This document shows positions 60,190-64,000 of a DNA stretch of 64,000 nt, piece by piece. This DNA comes from Streptomyces sp. NBC_01306 (GTDB lineage Bacteria; Actinomycetota; Actinomycetes; Streptomycetales; Streptomycetaceae): contig NZ_JAPEPC010000001.1 in assembly GCF_026340465.1 (NCBI RefSeq), positions 5,833,001 to 5,897,000 on the forward strand, given 5' to 3'. The notes under the pieces were generated by a model, which was not told where the DNA came from, did not search any database, and saw only the letters and a program-made list of their open reading frames with translations. Within the stretch, counting starts at the first letter, position 1; each line of letters starts with the position of its first letter. Made by a program: the position numbers and the translations under genes.

Positions 60190-60225
60190 TCCGGACTGAT
60201 CCGGACTGATCCGGCCTGATCCGAA
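60176..60225. repeat. 10-bp tandem repeat across the hydrolase stop codon
   Basis: Five copies of CTGATCCGGA (the last two with changes) begin before the stop codon of the hydrolase gene and continue after it. Further 20-bp duplications (ACGACTCCGGCCC units, 60238-60270) and CGGGCCCCGG copies fill the gap up to the convergent kinase gene. Confidence 0.85.
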
Positions 60226-60326
60226 CGGCCTGACTCCAACGACTCCGGCCCAATCCCAACGACTCCGGCCCGGTCCTCACGCGGGCCCCGGCCCCCACAC
60301 GGGCCCCGGTCCGAGGGTGCGAGTCC

Positions 60327-61244
60327 CTAGGTCAGCTCCCGCGCGTACGGCGGCTGGGCCCCCGTACGTGAGCAGGTCACCGCGGCCGCCCGGGCCGCGA
60401 AGCCCAGGACCTGGGCCCAGTCGTCGCCGGACAGCGCGCCCGTCGCCGCGGCCGACAGGGCGTCCCGCTCCGCAAGGCTGTGCAGCAGCGCGGCGTTGAC
60501 CGTGTCACCCGCGCCGATCGTGTCCACCACATCGACCGCCGCACCGGGGACCGCGTACTCGCCGCCCGCCCTGGTCCGTACGGTCAGGCCGTCGCCGCCG
60601 TGCGTGACCACCACCGCCTGCGGCCCCGCGGCCAGCCACTCCTCCGGGGTGCCGCCGAGCCACTGGGCGTCCTCCTCCGACAGCTTCAGGAGGGTGACAT
60701 CGGGCAGCCAGCCCCGGAACCGCTTCCGGTAGGCGTCCCCGTCCTGGATCAGCCCCGCCCTGATGTTCGGGTCGAGCAGGGTGAACACCCCGCGCGCCGA
60801 TTCCCGCCGCAGCAGCGCCTCGTACGCACTCGCACCCGGTTCGAGGACCAGCGAACAGGTGCCCAGCGACAACGCCCGTACCTCGGCGGGCAGTTGCTCC
60901 GGGAGTTGGAAGAGCCGGTCCGCGCTGCCCTCGGCGTAGAAGCCGTATCCCGCGGAACCGTCGTCGCTCAGCGCCGCCACCGCGAGCGTCGTCGGCTCCG
61001 GTCCGCGCTGCACCAGCGAGAGGTCCACCCCGGCCGCCCGCAGCCCGCCGAGCAGCGCCTCGCCGAAGCCGTCGGTGGACACCCGCGAGCAGAAGCCCAC
61101 CCGGGCACCGAGCCGCCCCAGGGCGACCGCCGTGTTGTAGGGCCCGCCGCCCAGCCGTGGCAGCAGTGCGGGCAGCGGCTCACCGGGCGCGGCGGCGTTC
61201 TGCGGCACCAGGTCGATCAGGGACTCTCCGGCGACGGTGATCAC
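60327..61244 (-). CDS. PfkB-family carbohydrate kinase
   Basis: This 305-residue ribokinase-family enzyme phosphorylates a sugar or nucleoside. It starts at GTG 61244 (VITVAGESLIDLVPQ), which contains the family's first conserved stretch. GGGPYNTAVALGRLG is the PfkB signature 1 region, and DVVDTIGAGDTVNAALLHSLA is signature 2, with the catalytic Asp and the anion hole. Fructokinase is a frequent annotation for this group; specificity cannot be decided from sequence alone. It is transcribed toward the hydrolase gene and away from the Rieske gene. Confidence 0.93.
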   Translation of the reverse strand: MITVAGESLIDLVPQNAAAPGEPLPALLPRLGGGPYNTAVALGRLGARVGFCSRVSTDGFGEALLGGLRAAGVDLSLVQRGPEPTTLAVAALSDDGSAGYGFYAEGSADRLFQLPEQLPAEVRALSLGTCSLVLEPGASAYEALLRRESARGVFTLLDPNIRAGLIQDGDAYRKRFRGWLPDVTLLKLSEEDAQWLGGTPEEWLAAGPQAVVVTHGGDGLTVRTRAGGEYAVPGAAVDVVDTIGAGDTVNAALLHSLAERDALSAAATGALSGDDWAQVLGFAARAAAVTCSRTGAQPPYARELT

Positions 61245-61367
61245 GGATCCCGAACGTAGCCGAAGTTCCCGGGCCCGTAAACGCCGCGAACACCCCGTGC
61301 GATGGCGGAGATCTCCACCGGTATGGTCGGTTCCGTCGCTGATGCCTGCTGAACAGTGGAGCCTCCC

Positions 61368-61793
61368 ATGTCCGGTCTGCCCCCCGCTCGTCGTTCCGTC
61401 CTTATGGGGGCCGCCCTGGCGGGCGCCGCGGGGCTCGGGCTCACCGCCTGCTCCGGCGGGGGCGGTGGCACCTCGTCCGGGCCGGACAAGCCCGTCGACC
61501 TCGGCGCGGCGGACGCCGTGCCGGTCGGGGGAGTGAAGTACTACCGGGACCAGTTCCTGCTCGTGAGCCGGCCGAGCGCCGACGAGTACAAGGCGCTCTG
61601 GTCGCGGTGCACCCACCAGAACTGCCCCCTGCAGAAGATCGAGGGCAAGGTCGGCATCTGCCCCTGCCACGGCAGCCGCTTCGACGTCACGACGGGCAAG
61701 GTGCTGCAGGGCCCCGCCAGCCGCCCGCTCGCCGACGTACCGGTCAAGGTGGTGGGCGGAAAGCTGATCGCGGGCCCCGACAAGAAGGCCTGA
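61368..61793 (+). CDS. Rieske [2Fe-2S] lipoprotein
   Basis: This 141-residue protein starts at ATG 61368 with GGAG 7 nt upstream. The N-terminus (PPARRSVLMGAALAGAAGLGLTAC) has twin arginines and a lipobox, so it is probably Tat-exported as a folded cluster protein and lipid-anchored. A Gly-rich linker leads to the Rieske domain: CTHQNC (Cys and His ligands) and CPCHGSRFD (second Cys and His). It is a small electron carrier outside the membrane; the partner is unknown. Similar stand-alone Rieske proteins are common next to uvrC in Streptomyces. Confidence 0.93.
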   Translation: MSGLPPARRSVLMGAALAGAAGLGLTACSGGGGGTSSGPDKPVDLGAADAVPVGGVKYYRDQFLLVSRPSADEYKALWSRCTHQNCPLQKIEGKVGICPCHGSRFDVTTGKVLQGPASRPLADVPVKVVGGKLIAGPDKKA

Positions 61794-61816
61794 CGCCCGC
61801 CCGCGGCGACTCCGCG

Positions 61817-61839
61817 CTGTCAGTCACCGCCAGTAGGGT
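61817..61839 (+). promoter_or_regulatory. PafBC-like promoter of uvrC
   Basis: CTGTCAGTC (61817-61825) matches seven of nine consensus positions, then eight bases, then TAGGGT. The ATG of uvrC follows after 7 nt, so it is likely leaderless. Confidence 0.6.
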
Positions 61840-61846
61840 GGGAGAC

Positions 61847-63838
61847 ATGGCAGACCCCTCCAGTTACCGCCCCAAGCCGGGACAGATCCCCGACTCCCCG
61901 GGGGTCTACAAATTCCGCGACGAGCACCACCGGGTGATCTACGTCGGGAAGGCGAAGAGCCTGCGCCCGCGCCTGTCCTCGTACTTCCAGGACCTGGCCC
62001 ATCTCCACCCGCGCACCCGGACGATGGTCACCACGGCGGCCTCCGTGGAGTGGACGGTGGTCGCCACCGAGGTCGAGGCGCTCCAGCTCGAATACTCCTG
62101 GATCAAGGAATTCGACCCCCGTTTCAACGTCAAGTACCGCGACGACAAGAGCTATCCGTCCCTCGCGGTGACGATGAACGAGGAGTTCCCGCGGGTGCAG
62201 GTGATGCGCGGCCCCAAGAAGAAGGGCGTGCGCTACTTCGGTCCCTACGGCCACGCCTGGGCCATCCGCGAGACCGTCGACCTGATGCTCCGCGTCTTCC
62301 CCGTACGCACCTGCTCCGCCGGGGTGTTCAAACGCTCCGCGCAGATCGGCCGCCCCTGCCTCCTCGGCTACATCGGCAAGTGCTCGGCGCCCTGCGTCGG
62401 CCGCGTCACCCCCGAGGAACACCGCGAACTCGCCGAGGAGTTCTGCGACTTCATGGCCGGCCGCACCGGCACGTACATACGCCGCATCGAGCAGGAGATG
62501 CGGGACGCGGCGGAGGAGATGGAGTACGAGAGGGCGGCCAGGCTCCGCGACGACATAGAGGCGCTCAAGCGCGCCCTGGAGAAGAACGCGGTCGTCTTCA
62601 ACGACGCCACCGACGCCGACCTGATCGCGGTCGCCGAGGACGAGCTGGAGGCCGCCGTCCAGATCTTCCACGTCCGGGGCGGCCGGGTCCGCGGCCAGCG
62701 CGGCTGGGTGACCGACAAGGTCGAGGCCGTGGACACCTCCGGCCTCGTGGGGCATGCGCTCCAGCAGCTGTACGGCGAGGAGAAGGGCGAGGGCGTGCCC
62801 AAGGAGGTGCTGGTCCCGGCCCTCCCGGAGCAGGCCGAAGCCGTCACCCAGTGGCTCGCGGACCGCCGCGGTTCGCATGTCTCGCTGCGCATCCCGCAGC
62901 GTGGCGACAAGAAGGACCTGATGGCGACCGTCCAGCGCAATGCCCAGCAGGCACTGGTGCTGCACAAGACGAAGCGCGCCTCCGACCTCACCACCCGCTC
63001 CCGGGCCCTGGAGGAGATCGCCGCCGCGCTCGGCCTGGACAGCGCGCCGCTGCGGATCGAGTGCTACGACATCTCGCACCTCCAGGGCGACGACGTGGTG
63101 GCGTCGATGGTGGTCTTCGAGGACGGTCTGGTCCGCAAGGGGGAGTACCGCCGCTTCCAGATCAAGGGCTTCGAGGGGCAGGACGACGTCCGGTCCATGC
63201 ACGAGGTGCTCACCCGGCGCTTCCGGCGGTACCTCCAGGAGAAGGAGCGGACGGGGGAGTGGACCGAGGAGCAGGCCGCCGGGGCCGTCGAGGACGACGG
63301 CCGTCCCAAGCGGTTCGCGTACCCGCCCCAGCTGGTGGTGGTCGACGGCGGCCGGCCCCAGGTGGCGGCGGCGAAGCGCGCTCTCGACGAGCTGGGCATC
63401 GACGATGTCGCGGTCTGCGGTCTCGCCAAGCGGCTGGAGGAGGTCTGGCTGCCCGATGACGACGACCCGGTTGTCCTGCCCCGGTCCAGCGAGGGGCTCT
63501 ACCTCCTCCAGCGGGTGCGTGACGAAGCCCACCGTTTTGCCATCACCTATCAGCGCGCCAAGCGGGCCAAGCGCTTCAAGGCGGGGCCGCTCGACTCCGT
63601 CGCCGGTCTGGGCGAAACCAGGAAACAGGCCCTGATCAAGCACTTCGGCTCCGTCAAGAAGCTGAAACAGGCCACAATCGAGCAGATCTGCGAAGTGCCC
63701 GGGATAGGCCGCAGGACGGCCGAGTCGGTGGCCGCGGCGCTCGCACAGGCGGCCCCGGCCGCCCCTGCCGTGAACACGGCAACAGGAGAGATCATTGAAG
63801 ACGACGGGGACGACGACGGGGGCGACACACATGAGTGA
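61847..63838 (+). CDS. uvrC: Excinuclease ABC subunit C
   Basis: This 663-residue nuclease cuts on both sides of UvrB-bound damage. The GIY-YIG domain is at residues 14-95 (DSPGVYKFRDEHHRVIYVGKA with the Arg/Tyr set), the UVR helix pair is YERAARLRDDIEALKRAL, and the RNase H-like C-terminal nuclease has RIECYDISHLQGDDVVASM with its catalytic Asp. Tandem HhH motifs (SVAGLGETRKQALIKHFGS; EVPGIGRRTAESVAAALAQ) end the domain. A short acidic tail (EIIEDDGDDDGGDT) follows. The stop overlaps the rapZ start by 8 nt, the usual uvrC-rapZ operon of actinobacteria. Confidence 0.98.
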   Translation: MADPSSYRPKPGQIPDSPGVYKFRDEHHRVIYVGKAKSLRPRLSSYFQDLAHLHPRTRTMVTTAASVEWTVVATEVEALQLEYSWIKEFDPRFNVKYRDDKSYPSLAVTMNEEFPRVQVMRGPKKKGVRYFGPYGHAWAIRETVDLMLRVFPVRTCSAGVFKRSAQIGRPCLLGYIGKCSAPCVGRVTPEEHRELAEEFCDFMAGRTGTYIRRIEQEMRDAAEEMEYERAARLRDDIEALKRALEKNAVVFNDATDADLIAVAEDELEAAVQIFHVRGGRVRGQRGWVTDKVEAVDTSGLVGHALQQLYGEEKGEGVPKEVLVPALPEQAEAVTQWLADRRGSHVSLRIPQRGDKKDLMATVQRNAQQALVLHKTKRASDLTTRSRALEEIAAALGLDSAPLRIECYDISHLQGDDVVASMVVFEDGLVRKGEYRRFQIKGFEGQDDVRSMHEVLTRRFRRYLQEKERTGEWTEEQAAGAVEDDGRPKRFAYPPQLVVVDGGRPQVAAAKRALDELGIDDVAVCGLAKRLEEVWLPDDDDPVVLPRSSEGLYLLQRVRDEAHRFAITYQRAKRAKRFKAGPLDSVAGLGETRKQALIKHFGSVKKLKQATIEQICEVPGIGRRTAESVAAALAQAAPAAPAVNTATGEIIEDDGDDDGGDTHE

Positions 63839-64000
63839 TGAGCAGGAACGGGACGGAGCAGACGTGAGTACGGGCAGTGCGGGCACGGGCACACCGGCCG
63901 AGACCGCGGAAGCAGCCATTCCGGAGCTGGTGATCATCTCCGGGATGAGCGGCGCCGGGCGTTCCACCGCGGCGAAGTGCCTGGAGGACCTGGGCTGGTT
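63831..64000 (+). CDS. rapZ: RapZ/YvcJ-type nucleotide-binding protein (5' end only)
   Basis: The first 56 codons are present; the gene continues past the right edge. The ATG overlaps the end of uvrC. After a 30-residue disordered N-terminal extension (DEQERDGADVSTGSAGTG), the Walker A motif reads ELVIISGMSGAGRSTAAKCL, where the usual Lys of GKS is Arg, as in other actinobacterial RapZ proteins. RapZ homologues bind GTP/ATP and in E. coli act as an RNase adaptor in amino-sugar control. In actinobacteria the gene lies before yvcK and whiA, which should follow outside the window. Confidence 0.93.
   Translation, partial: MSDEQERDGADVSTGSAGTGTPAETAEAAIPELVIISGMSGAGRSTAAKCLEDLGW

Overview
The window is high-GC actinobacterial chromosome, almost certainly Streptomyces. 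Third-codon-position G/C is extreme, several start codons are leaderless or GTG, and the gene order (polA, rpsA, coaE, uvrB, terD-type genes, terC, uvrA, uvrC, rapZ) is the core order I know from that genus. No transposase, integrase, rRNA gene or CRISPR array was seen.

Region by region. 1-13.2 kb: the start of a branched-chain amino-acid binding lipoprotein, a hotdog thioesterase, a YdeP-type molybdopterin oxidoreductase, DNA polymerase I, a secreted lytic transglycosylase, a 46-residue small protein, a DUF3068 membrane protein, the HrpB helicase and a methyltransferase. 13.2-18 kb: rpsA behind a clear housekeeping promoter, a PAC2 protein, coaE, a TPR protein and a second methyltransferase. 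18-43 kb is the more accessory part: a lipoprotein, RidA, an esterase, a SNF2 helicase with a SWIM partner, a BELL-like/NLR operon, a first repeat-bearing glycosyltransferase-like gene (GT1), a sugar ABC transporter with a glycosidase and LacI regulator, helR with a rifamycin-associated palindrome, a second NLR and a second glycosyltransferase-like gene (GT2). 43-64 kb: an unknown conserved protein, a tRNA-like sequence with its halves in reversed order, small metabolic genes, divergent ogt and uvrB, two TerD-family genes, terC with a probable manganese riboswitch, uvrA, pfkB, a Rieske protein, uvrC and the start of rapZ.

Three themes connect the window. First, two NB-ARC/TPR proteins (NLR-like) and one small helical protein share a glycine- and QAG-containing motif, placed at the C-terminus of the small protein and the N-termini of the NLRs. 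This is the arrangement known for bacterial amyloid signalling (BASS motifs, BELL-domain effectors). Each NLR gene faces a paralogous glycosyltransferase-like gene tail to tail, and both of those genes carry heptanucleotide tandem repeats inside the reading frame, a configuration expected to be phase-variable. Second, promoters matching the LexA-independent damage promoter (RecA-NDp, the PafBC type; TTGTCRGTG-N8-TANNNT) precede ogt, uvrB, polA, uvrC, probably the SNF2 helicase, and also the second NLR. This links a predicted cell-death or immunity receptor to DNA damage. Third, short tandem duplications lie at or just after many stop codons.

All calls rest on reading the sequence and on recalled family knowledge; no database search was run.
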